A stretch of DNA of 64,000 nt from contig CANTUZ010000002.1 in NCBI GenBank assembly GCA_947846985.1, forward strand, positions 132,765,889-132,829,888. Direction: 5' to 3'. The notes beneath the pieces were generated by a model that worked only from the letters and a program-made list of their open reading frames with translations, searched no databases and was not told where the DNA came from. Both the position numbers and the translations under genes were made by a program. The DNA is from Fratercula arctica. Lineage: Eukaryota > Chordata > Aves > Charadriiformes > Alcidae. Positions 1 to 11,200 of this stretch are shown piece by piece; the stretch's first letter is position 1; each line of letters begins with the position of its first letter.

Positions 1-188
1 ACTTGGGGGTGTTAGTTGAGGAGCTCAACATGAGCTGTCAACGAGTGCTTGCAGCCCAGAAAGCCAACCATATCTTGGTCTGCATCAAAAGAAGCATAGC
101 CAGCAGGTTGAGGGAGGTGAATCTCCCCCTCTACTCTGCTCTCACAAGACCCCACCTGGTTGGAGCAAGTCCAGAGGAGGGCCGTTGT
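1..188 (+). mobile_element. CR1 LINE, ORF2 C-terminal part (left piece, split by LTR)
   Basis: The + strand frame from position 3 encodes a stretch typical of the region after the reverse transcriptase in CR1 ORF2: LGVLVEELNMS, AAQKANHIL, CIKRSIASRLREV, LPLYSAL and RPHL. CR1 is the dominant bird non-LTR retrotransposon. Its ORF2 encodes an endonuclease and a reverse transcriptase, and copies are usually 5'-truncated. This copy enters from outside the window, so its true 5' limit is unknown. About 50 nt expected from the family are missing after position 158. The element then stops at the nested LTR and resumes at 563. It is a dead fossil. Confidence 0.93.
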
Positions 189-562
189 TGTGGTTTATCC
201 TCAGACGGCAACAAAGAATCACACAACCACTCTCTCAACCTATGCTCTCACACGGCCGTGAGGGGAGAATCGGAAGAATGAGGAAAAATTAGTGGGTTGA
301 GACAAGGGCAGTTTAATAGAACAGCAAAGGGAACAAAAAAAAACCAATAGCATGGATAGAGGAACGCACAAACACGATTACGGTACTACCGCACACCAAC
401 CGGACACAGGACGCCCCTGCCCGCTCCCAGCAGAGACTTTCTGCCACCTCCCTCAGCCAGCTCCCAGCTATCTACTGGGCATGGCTCACATGGGATGGAA
501 TACCTGTGTCCCTGTCAGAGCCCTGCCAGAAAATTAACCATATCCCTGCCGGACCCAGGACA
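189..562 (-). mobile_element. Solo LTR of an avian endogenous retrovirus, nested in CR1
   Basis: On the minus strand the segment begins TGTCCTGGGTCC and ends AAACCACA, giving TG...CA termini. It has the layout of an LTR family I recognise from many bird genomes. A tract near 467-480 sits where the family carries its TATA box but reads TAGATAG, so the box is degraded. An ATTAAA polyadenylation-type signal on the minus strand (plus 312-317) is followed by the expected CTCAACCCAC string. At about 374 bp it is shorter than I expect for the family, with the missing part in U3 near plus 505-530. No gag, pol or env sequence is present, so it is a solo LTR left by LTR-LTR recombination. A clean target-site duplication is not visible (GTTGT on the left, GACAC on the right), which fits an old insertion. 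Exact ends are uncertain by a few bases. Confidence 0.8.
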
Positions 563-1012
563 GACACAAAGGCGATCAGAGGGCTGGAGCATGTCTCCCA
601 TGAGGACAGGCCGTGACAGTTGGGATTGCTCAGACTGGAGAAGAGAAGGCGCCAGGGAGACCATATAGCCACCTTCCGGTACTTAAAGGGGGACTACAGG
701 AAAGATGGAGAGGGACTCTTTATCAGGGAGTGGAGTGATAGGACAAGGGGTAATTGTTTTAAACTGAAAGAGGGTAGATTTAGATTAGATATTAGGAAGA
801 AACTATTTCCTGTGAGGGTGGTGAGACACTGGAACAGGTTGCCCAGAGAAGTTGTGGAAGCACCCTCCCTGGAGGTGTTCAAGGCCATGTTGAATGGGGC
901 TTTGAGCAACCTGGTCTAATGGGAGATGTCCCAGCCCATGGCAGGGAAGTTGGAACCAGATGATCTTTAAGGTCTCTTCCAACCCAAAACATTCTATGAT
1001 TCTGTGATTACT
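563..1012 (+). mobile_element. CR1 LINE, ORF2 end and 3' UTR (right piece)
   Basis: This continues the CR1 copy interrupted by the LTR, picking up at the CACAAAGGCGATCAGAGG point where the left piece stops. The frame at 620-919 reads [56 protein letters not shown] and ends GALSNLV then stop, which is the normal C-terminus of CR1 ORF2. After it comes the CR1 3' UTR (TTGGAACCAGATGATCTTTAAGG) and the terminal repeat ATTCTATGATTCTGTGATT. There is no poly(A) tail, as expected for CR1. Several codons differ from the usual family sequence, consistent with an inactive copy. Confidence 0.95.
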
Positions 1013-2606
1013 TTTGATAGCTCTCTCTGTGATGGTAACGCCTCAAACAAAAAACTCCATCTGCTCCTCCTATCCTCCCCAGACACTACTCTCTCCCCTG
1101 GGAAGGAAGCATGTTGAGGTCATTGTCTATCATTTTGTGAAACAACGAGGAGTTAAATACAAATAAAGATGAAAGGTTGTGAGGGCCAAGTCACTGAGAT
1201 ACAAACACACTTGAATTAAAACATGCAGTTTCCTTGGGTTTCAAGTATTTTAGCACATATTCAACTCAGTAACATATTCTGTAACATTTATAACAGTGGT
1301 TCATGCTTTAATAGACTACACAACAAATGCACATTGTGACTCTGGGGCTTCAAATAGCTTCATAGACAAGGAGACAGCACAGCAATGTCTGTGTCACATC
1401 CTGGTTAGGTGGGGTTGCTCTGATGATGCTTCCCAAGATGAGCAGGAGATGGGCAACACCACACACCAGTGGCAGGAGCCGACTGCCAAGCAGCTGGAGG
1501 TCCCTGTGCCTGCTCGGTGCAGCTGTCTGGCTTTGAGTGTTGGAGCCAGCCCTTCTGGGGAGCAGAGCATGAGTGTACATCCCAGGCAAAGCAGGGCACA
1601 GGCAGGGAGGGTGATGCTGCGCAGTCCCCTAGTGGGGCAAGGATCATCTCCCACAGGTGGACCTTCTGCCTGCCCCCATTGGCCCCAGCAGCTCACAGTG
1701 CTTCCCAGCTAAGTCAGGGGCATGAGGTGCGGCCATGCCTGCTCTCCTTCCAGTGCAACCCACCAGAGCAAAACCCATTCCCTCTGCAACTGCATCACAC
1801 CCTGCAGCACTGGGAACTGGGCGCTGACAACTGTTGTCTTAGAAGAAAGGTCAGTCTTAAGAGGTTCTTAACAAGGAAGCTGACTCTAAGCAATCAAATA
1901 CTTTATTCAGCCTTTAACAATAGAATTGTAAGCTAAAAGGGTCACAATAAAAAATGCAACTGTTTTTGTCACTCATGTTCTAAAACCAAACAGAACTACT
2001 GCAGTAAGTACTTCTAGGAAACAGAGGTATATCCTCAGAGTTTTTTGATTTTCTAATTATTTCATTACTTATTATTTATTTGCTTGTTTATGCGTTTCAT
2101 TTTGAGACAACTAGACCATTTCTGTGTTTATAGATAGTCTGAATTAACACCTAAGGAACTAGTTCTGAAAATATCGTTAGTTTTATTTCTAATTCACAGC
2201 CTTTCTTTTTTCACCATGGATTGTATCACTTGTGAGTTGTAAGTTCATTGACAACTTGCAGAGATATAACAAACATGGGACATGAGGGGAGAGGGGGAGG
2301 TGGAAACAAACCAAAAAAAAACCCACAAACAAACCCATACACTTAAGACCTCAACTATTCAAAATCAGAAATAGAAACAAAGGTAATGATATTTCATGTA
2401 TGAACTTGACACACTTCTACTGGCAAAGCCTTCTGACAAAGACAAATACGAAGTGCACTAGGAACTATGCATACAGAGTTCACAGTGACTTCCATTTCTC
2501 TCATTGGACAATGCTGTAATTTCATACAGACGTATATTTTCTTATGAGTAATACACAGACAACTTTGACAATACCTTTCATACACTTTGTATCAGCAAGG
2601 TTAAAA
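1013..2606. other. Unique intergenic or intronic DNA with a GC-rich patch
   Basis: The segment is AT-rich unique sequence apart from a GC-rich patch at about 1390-1830. Overlapping open frames of up to 155 codons in that patch lack any family signature and are explained by its low stop-codon density. An A-rich, C-interrupted stretch lies at about 2308-2340. I see no gene, no splice-site pair and no recognisable transposon. Confidence 0.5.
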
Positions 2607-2692
2607 TCACAGAATCATAGAATGGCTTGGATTGGAAGGGACCTTAAGGATCATCTAGTTCCAGCCCCACTGCCATGGGCAGGGACACCTGA
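2607..2692 (-). mobile_element. Short CR1 3'-end remnant
   Basis: The plus strand reads CACAGAATCATAGAATGGCT, then TTGGAAGGGACCTTAAGGATCATCTAG in two recognisable blocks, then the CTGCCATGGGCAGGGACACC hairpin of the CR1 3' UTR. The order is the reverse complement of a CR1 3' end, so the element lies on the minus strand. Similarity to CR1 stops after GGGACACCT, making this a severely 5'-truncated insertion of under 100 bp. Confidence 0.93.
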
Positions 2693-5600
2693 GGATTCGT
2701 CAGCAGCAGGTCAAAATATCCCATTTCTTCCTACTGCTGTCTAGAAAAGGTTGAATTTTTTCAGGGATTTAGCCACTTTACATGCACACCCGTAACATCC
2801 TATGTTACATATGAACTACTTTCACTCTAGCACTAAATATAATGGGCTACAGAAAATTTTTGAGTTGATTATTGCAGAACAATAGTTTTAATTATGGATG
2901 ATTTTTGAGTATGAAAACCAAATGTTTCAAATATATTCAGTAGCTCAGACTTTCCAAAGGTCTTTCAAAAGTAAGAAATGTGACTGAATAAAAAAATACT
3001 TCTAAGTTTTCTGTTAATTATAGGGGAAAAAATGTCATTTTTGGTTTCATAGTCCTCATTAAATGCTATATTCACATCTTAATGTCTAGAAAATTTTTGT
3101 ATGCAACTTCCAATTCAGCTAATTAGTACCATGACCTACTGGAGAGTTATAATTTAAGAAAAGAATGAAGAGAGAAGTTAACCTACCTCAAAGAAAAAAA
3201 AATTTAGTATTCATATGTTACTACAAGACTATAATAATAATCATAATTAATAATCTCTTCCCAAGAGAGAGAGGGTGTGATATGAAATCTCTGTGCTGGA
3301 CAAATCAAGTCCAAACAGAACAGTCTCACTAGCTTCTTTCCCCTCTCCTTCCAACCACGTGTGCTCCTTTTGGCCCAGTAAACCAGAGACCACCAAATCA
3401 GGATCAGCTCCATTATATGGAGCCAGTGGTGTCCCCCAGACCAACTTCTGCTTCCTACAAGCACAGGAGTCAATAACTTCTGTAAGGAAAAAGTTAGTGT
3501 AAGGAACAAAGTCTAAATGCTGTGTAAGCATTTGAACTTTGGATAACACTGATTTTGCCTCATGGAAAGCTGAGTCTGATGGCTAGCTGCTAGAATATGA
3601 ATGGATTTTTTTTCCGCAGACCAATAACTAGCACCCAGTGCAAGTGAGATAACAAGAAAAAGTACAAGGTACTTTGGTTAATGGTTTGAGCAGCCAAGTC
3701 TCTGGAGAGAGAGCATAGAAAAAGGCATTTTGAAATTCTACTGGAAGTCTTCATTGTTTCTCTTCCGAGGGTTTTCAAAGTACTCATAGGGAAAAAAAAA
3801 AAAAAGCTTTCAACAGTCACAACTGTGTTGTGCTTGATAATGTTTTGTACAATGTTTTGTATTGTGAAATACAAATCCCATTTGAGGTACTTTGAAAATT
3901 TCCTGGTACAGACTTATTTTATTCAATTATCCTGGTGAGTTTAAGATGCTGAAATGAGAACTTATTCATTCTGCTTGTGAGTTAAACTACACTGCAACAC
4001 TTCAGAACAATGTGGTTTATTTTTATGGACACTTTTACACACTCAAAAATCACTAAACAACTAATGACTGCAAATACAGCTGAAGTATACAGACGGTGTA
4101 CACATATAAATAGGTAAGGAGTAAAAATTGTAAGACTGTAAAAGCACATATATAGTTGAAATCCTATTTTATGTACAAATATGCTTTTTCTGTCTTTATG
4201 TGTAAGCATGGAGTTCTCTTTCTAATTTGGCTTATGATATTAACATTATTATGAACAGCTTATTTGTGTATGGCAGACAAGTAACAACCTGACTTCTCTC
4301 TGTCATTAATACTGGCTATTTACTCAATCTTTTATAAGTCTTTTCTTCTTTATTTTATGTTTCTTGCCACTCCCTCTGCAAAAACATGGCACCAAATAAA
4401 CAGCAAATTTGTCAAAGGCATTGAACATTAGAAGACAATTCAGGTAGCAAGCAAAATACTGCTATTTTGAAAACAGGTAATGACTCAGAATTTAGAAGTA
4501 AATAATCTGTCTATGGAAAATATATATCAAATGGAAAAAATTTTATCCACATTAAATTTGGGATACTTTGCTTTTTTGATAAATTTATCATCTCCTCCTT
4601 TTTCACTAGAGCTTGGAGTTAATAACTCATGCTCTGGATTTCCAAAGATCTGTATCCACCTATTAACCAGTATTGATTCCCAAAAATATCAGTTCAGGCT
4701 AATGTGGCTACTGTTGGTCAGATAAGTAAGGGCTTTAGACATAGAAATGGTTACTGAAGGTAGCAAGAGAGGTATGACCTTATCAAATGCCACACATAGA
4801 CACTATAAGTCTAAAAGTAATTTTAAAATGAGACCTAGGAGACTAAAAAGAAAATTTCCTGGGGTTCTAAAATTCAAAAAAGTCTCAAGAGCATGAAATG
4901 AATAAGTGCAAATGAAGTAATTCAGATTTAAATGCAATTGTTACTTTTTAATTATTTTGTAACTCTAAGAGAAATGTTATTCATCCACCACAACCTTATT
5001 TTTTTTGTATTGGACTCAGTTTTCTTTTACATTCAGGCTTTTGTCAATATTTTAATAGCATAAAATGTTCATATAAGAGAAAGTCAAGTTAATTTTATCT
5101 AGCAAGTTGGTATTCATGCAAATCCCTATGACTGCAGACTGATCACCTCTGGACAAGTGGTAAAGCTATAGTCTCATCTGGACTTGTTAAACATTCATAA
5201 TAATTTTTAAATTTTCTTGTTATAAGAAATGGGTGTGGTAGTTCTGACATTGTTTCCTTTAAATCGATAACAGGGAGCAAGAGAGATCTACAGACATCAG
5301 TCAGACACAGTTGAGAAAGCTGCAAGTATAACATCATTTCCCTTATTTGAATACAAAGGTTCCTTCTCAGTATCCTGAGAAGCAACATTTTTTGTTATTC
5401 CTTACCACTGTCACATGATAAGAGCCTTCCTTGATTTTTGGTAGTTTCTGGAAACTTTTTCTTCTATAAAGAACTTGCTTGTTGCCTTTACAGGTGTCTC
5501 CTCATGACCCAGAAATGGAAGAAAGATCGATTTGTCTTCTCAGCTCTGCCTTTTCTCTGTAGTAATGCCAATGCACATCCAGAATTCTTCCAACAGCTAT

Positions 5601-7102
5601 TTTATTTTTTTCTTTATGTATTTGCTGCTAGATCATCCCTTAAAGTTGAAGTGTCTACGTGTTTTAACAGCTTCTTTTATTCTTCTCTTTTGTAGATCCA
5701 TCAGTTTTGCCTTTTTTTTTTTCCCCCCCCCCGGTGCTTTCTTGAGTTCTTTTTTCAAGCAAACCTTTTTCAATCAGCAACAGCTTAAAAATGTTTCTGC
5801 TTTGTTGCAGCCTCTTCCAGCTTCTTCACTTTGTTTTTTAATTTCTTCTCCATAGCATCCCTATTTTTCTTTCTTCTTTCATGCATGCAGTGCTGCTGGT
5901 ACATTTTGAGAGACTCACCTATCTCTTCCTGATCTGCTTTTGAGGAAAACACTTTTGACAGGTTGAAAGATGTCTTTCAATTCAAGCGGGTAATGTGATC
6001 AGCTTCCTCTAACTTTGAAACATCATTTCCTGCAGCCATGATCTGCCCAACTCGGGATTCTTTTATTCTGGCTTATCCATCACCATTGTACATCACAGAT
6101 GATTTTTTTTTTTTCACCTAGACTACGTTTGAATTATATTGTCTGGAGTATCAGTGTGTTCAGAATATATTTCATACCTAGTTTAGACTGTCTTTTAAAA
6201 TGTAACATTAACAAAATAGACTATAGCTTGAAGATACAATCATTAATTTATCTGCAAGGGTTTTAGGACTTATTCCCAGCTCTTAAGACTTGGCACACAG
6301 GAAAACATGATGGGTCCACATATGGTATGCACCTGGTTTACTCACAGTTTGCCACTCCCTAGTGTTTGACTGGTCCTATAATATTGTGAAGATACCCTTC
6401 TAGTTTGTTTGAGTTGCACATTGACTCACTGCAAACTCTTCCTAGGACCTAGTCCAAGGAAGACAAGGCAGAGTTTGGATATCACATCATGCCTGATGTA
6501 ATAAAATTTAGAGTAACTAGTAGTGGGTAAATGACAGTGTCTTATGTAACTTTTATCCTGACATGCAGCCTGTTTTCAAGGAAAATGGGTCAGTTGTGAC
6601 ACCATTAAAATGTTTTTCCAAGGTATCTTATCTTTTCTAGGTGACCGTCATGATATTACAGCTTCATAACCTGATTCATTTTTGCCGTAAGAAAAATGGA
6701 GGTGTGACATGATATAGGAGAGGGTTTCTAATATGGTAATGCAGGTAGCAGAAAAACACACAGAGTTAGCATAAATTGAAAAATCTAACTGCCTGCTGGT
6801 AGAAGAAGGACAAGCGTGCTTACTTTTAATTGCACTTATGCATATGTGAGCATATACATTTGCATGCATAGCTTATATACATGTTAGTCCTGTTCCACAG
6901 TGTCTGCCCAGTTCTGCAGTTCTTTCACTCCTGTCCCAGGAAAGCCTTCAAAGATATCTAGCTACACATGTAGGTTTGTGTATTGAGATCAGAATATGAG
7001 GAGCCATCCATTTCAGATCTCAAAGCTATCAATTTTCTCACCTATCATCGCTCAGATAACCACTTACCGTTCTGGTGTCAGGATTGCTCTGGTTTCCTGA
7101 AA
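2693..7102. other. Unique AT-rich DNA, no gene seen
   Basis: I recognise no exon, RNA gene or transposon here. Simple sequence includes an A-run near 3790-3804, a T/C homopolymer pair at about 5711-5732 and a T-run near 6103-6115. Open frames up to 107 codons (for example 5532-5855 plus) are dominated by Phe, Leu and Ser from T-rich sequence and look like chance openings. Confidence 0.5.
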
Positions 7103-7119
7103 AGAGAGAGAGAGAGAGA
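7103..7119. repeat. (GA)n microsatellite
   Basis: Eight and a half perfect AG dinucleotide units follow TCCTGAAA. The tract is short and uninterrupted. Confidence 0.9.
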
Positions 7120-8100
7120 CTTACCTTCCAAAATGACACCTGTGGCACAATTCATTTTTCTGATGGATTATATTAAGAAGAGAGCACTAACTGAATGTAC
7201 TCTGACATTAAAAAATTTTAGGCATAATTGGGTCACAGAATCAACAAGAACATAGCGTATAGAAAGAAAACATGTTGCAAACCTTGCATAAGACAAATGA
7301 ACATAAAAAGTATCATTCTCTAAGGGATTCTGTTAATTGAATACATTTAAAATTTTCAGAGGCAGTTAAAGCTGACACCTGCTGTTTTATAGACTGACGT
7401 GGTTAGAAGCTATCTAGCTCTTTCCAGTAAGCTGAAGAAGCAAAACATCTAATTAAAACGAAAGCTGTAAAGGTGTTTAGTCAAATTGTTTAAAGTGTTC
7501 TTTTTTAAGATGTAAAATTGGCTGGGTTTTGTTGGCACAGATAGTTTATCAAAGCTAACGAGTAAAATTGTGGAAGCCCAACAAAACTTGAATGTTTGAA
7601 CAGACAAAGATTCTGTGGAGCTTCACTTTTTGAAAAGCCTAAAAATGGATTAATACAGCACTTAGATTAACCTCAAAAGAGAAATAGCTGTACCTTATCT
7701 ACCAGTACAAGATTTAGGTCTAAGGCATAGTTATGGCCCAGAGGCTGAAAATGTGCCAATTGTTAATAAATCTTGCGAGTTTATAATACTTTTCTGAAAA
7801 ATATTAATTTTTTACATTTTGACATTTCACATAATGTTTCTGGACTTTGCATGTGAAATGTAAAAAGCTAGTGCTTGCAATATCTAAAAGTAACATCAAT
7901 GTTGGTATACCGAAACATTCTTTGATTCCTTTATGCTGAAAAAAGGATGGCATTTCTTGAGAACTGCCATGATTTGCCTGATGTAGTAGCTCAATCTATT
8001 ATTAGTAGTATTTTCATAGCATCTTCAGCCCAAATTGCATTATACAGTAAGAGACGTGTGAGAAAAGTGGCAGTTTCCTCCTCCAAGGAGTTATCATTTA
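7120..8100. other. Unique AT-rich DNA with one small inverted repeat
   Basis: About 7370-7640 contains homeodomain-type TAATT cores and has the texture of conserved non-coding DNA, but conservation was not tested. An inverted repeat with 11-bp perfect arms (ACATTTCACAT at 7822-7832, ATGTGAAATGT at 7851-7861) and an 18-nt spacer lies near the right end. I see no gene. Confidence 0.4.
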
Positions 8101-8202
8101 AGGGTCCTATTCAGCACTTCTTACTGTAGCGTATCACACACTGACTTCAGAGGGGGCTTTGCCAAAGGAGGGAGTGAATAAGGAGTGCTGAATAGGACTC
8201 TA
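8101..8202. repeat. Ancient palindromic (MITE-like) repeat
   Basis: The left arm GTCCTATTCAGCACTTCTTA (from 8104) and the right arm GGAGTGCTGAATAGGAC (ending 8198) are reverse complements at about 19 of 21 positions. They flank a 53-nt centre that contains CACTGACTTCAGAGG and CTTTGCCAAAGG. I recognise this layout from an old family common in reptile, turtle and bird genomes, in which a GACTTCA-type core is flanked by arms related to CTCCTTATTCAG and its complement. I cannot give a database name. It is probably a fossil of a non-autonomous DNA transposon. Confidence 0.6.
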
Positions 8203-11200
8203 CAAAGGCACAGCAGGTACAGCTGGTGCAATTCCACACAGACAAAGCATTGTACGATACGATGTAGACAGTTAAAGCAGTGCATTATGTATCATTATGA
8301 AAACCATCCATTTTACATATAATTTATAATATGAAAGTGGTTATCCTCCCTCCAAGTTTTGCTCCATTTTTTGAGAGTTTTATCAAACTATTATTGCATG
8401 ATAAAGACCACTTAGTATGGAAAAACTATGATAAAACTTTAAATTCAGTTGATGAAACAAACAAGCAACAGATCAACTTTTCCTCTTAAAAAAGTAAGAG
8501 GTCTCTAATTTGTTGATGTTGATAGAGAATTCTCTTTAGTATGGGACCAAGGATTTTTAAAGAAATCGTTATTATTTCTCATTAAAGTCCAAAATCTATT
8601 ATTCATAAATTTCAAGGTGCCACACATGCATTAATGAAGGAAGCCTTTCAGCATTACAGTGAGGACGCTATTGTTCTCTTTGTAAAGCCAGGAAAATCGA
8701 GATGGAAAGGTAACGTTACTTAAAGTGCTATACTTTTACTGATTATGGTATTTTAACAGCCCAGATAGACGCTTGGAAGGACTGAACTGTATCACTATTA
8801 GGCTTGCCTGAAATGTTAGGTTTAGACCTTCAGATGAATTACAGTGGCCTGAGAAGTTACCATGTCGGCAGAACAAAGTGTGCCCCTACCCATGGCAAAC
8901 ACAAGATAATGCAGTTTAACCGGACCTTGTTTGCGTTCATGTTGGTAGTGGTCCTGTGTTCTTCTCAATCACAGCCGCAGCATTGAGTATATCGTTATAC
9001 TTCAAAATAAAAACACTTGGGTTCATGTCCTGGGAGATATATGAAGGAAGAGCTTTACGTGCTTGAATTTACTGGAGAGTGGAGACTAGAAGGCCTCGGC
9101 AACAATAAACAACATCAAGTGCACTGCAAGGTACAATAATACTTTTAGAATTCTGCTTCAGAGTGAATTTCTGGTCTCCATAAGTGCCCCCTTAAAATCA
9201 AATGGGCATATAGATGTTTTATTGACTTTGCAGACGACAGAGGGATAGGAAGGATCCTTTGCTGCTGCATCATTTTTTAGCAAGCCCTAAATTTCTCAGT
9301 TGATTAAGAAAAATGCATAAACTATATTACTGAGAAAAAGATCAGGAGGTTTCTGATTTTAAGCTTTACTACCATAAAACTTATTCTGACCCCGTATGTT
9401 CATGAGACAATTTTGGTTTAAGAATTGTGTATTCTGCTTGGATATCACAACGCAGTAACTGCTGAGCATAAATTAAATTAATCTGAACATAGCAGCAGAA
9501 AATAAATTTATTCTCTGTACTTCCTTCAGATTTCCCAAAATAATGTGGCAAATAATATTATCGCATTAAAAGATGACCTAGGAGCCATCTGAAGAAGCAG
9601 ATTACAGTATTGACTTGTATCACCAAGGGTGGATCTGCTGCAGACAAGTACCAGAGATCTGGAGATTCCAGCTCCTTGATAAACAGAGATGTACCCAGGA
9701 TGATGTTGTTGCAATTCTATACAGAAATTTTAATTTTATGTTAGTCATTAAGTCTGAGTACAACTTCTTAGCCTCCAAACTTCATTGTTCAAACAAACAT
9801 AATTTACACAAACAGCATAGGAAACTGCATTCACCACATTTGCAGTATAAACACTATGTGAAGCCAAAGAAAATGAGACAAACACGATTATTTTGTGATT
9901 TTTTTTTTCTTCACATGTTTCTCTGTCTGCCCACATATGAGTCATATATTTTGCATAACCACAAAATAATTTTCACTGTTTTCAGTGATGCCTCTTTGTG
10001 GAGTTCTGGAAGGAAACCTTACTTAAAACATGCATTTGTTCCTTGTGGTTTATTTTCTCAGTCTATATATAGAGCAAATTCTGAAATTCACAGAACTGTC
10101 TACTTTCTGGAAAAGAGTACGAAATGCTACCTTGTTCGGTTTAATAGTTTTTTGTGTGGCTTTCAGATGTTTCACCAAAAAAAGCTGTGTCGAAACTTTA
10201 AAAGAATAATCAGTACTGTCCCATCACCTCATCTGCTTCATTTTTAATGTTCTTTTTTTTTAAGGTTTCAGAGGAGGATGACACAGGACACCATAAAGCC
10301 AGACGTGCCCACTAGAGTGTCTAATGGTAATGGAGTGTTAATAGGGAGATAAGACTATTTGTTTCTCCCTTTTTACCACAGTAGGAGCACAAAAATAGCA
10401 AACCAGACCAAAGTGGATCATCACATCAAAAGTCCTTCAGAGACTACCAGGAAATTAAGAGTTAGTGCTAGGGCATGAGGGCCTGTCACCCGGAATTGAC
10501 ACTGAGATAACACACGACGTGTGATTTATGGCCCAGACCAAGTTTCTGAGGCTTAGGAAGTTACAGCACATTAGCTCACACATGTATGTGTTCATTCATA
10601 GCATGCTGCCAGTTCAGCCTTGCCTACAATATAGGCTGTAGGCTTTAAGTTAAGTCACATCATTTTACCTTTGAACCAGCTAGGAATGTACAGATAGACA
10701 AGTGCTGAAGTTCAGCTGATGTTTGGTAATTCGATCATGTCTCTGAGTCTCTAGGCAGCCAGTGGAGCCCGGGTATGAACTGCCATCCCAGAGCGGAGTG
10801 GCTCCATAGTCCACTGTATAATCATTGAAGAACTTGTTCTTTTCTTGTCAATAACGTTCAAAATCCAACCTGCCAAAACATATATAGGGCCTTGGTTGAG
10901 CTGGAAGAAAAGCACTGCCTAATTTAAAATTGCTTTCTTGGTTAGAAACTATTTTTCCAGTCACTACTTGTCAAGCAACTAGTTAAAAAAGCAACGATGT
11001 GATTCAAAGACTATCTTCAATCTGAGGTAGTGATGGTGAACAGAAAGACATTAAAGACATGAAAATTAACAAGCAGAGAACATAAATGATAGAGTAAGTA
11101 TTTCAGACCAGTATGAATACCCCATTATTTTGCAAATTAAAAACTGTAAAAACTTAAGGAAAGATGCGTATAATCATGAACCAGTGAAGTCTGCATGCAG

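Noticed and set aside
9615..10247. 210-codon plus open frame, the longest in the window
   Set aside because: No recognisable domain, composition typical of AT-rich random translation (Cys, His, Phe, Tyr), no supported splice sites and no relation to a neighbour. A length of 210 codons is uncommon but possible in 64 kb on six frames.
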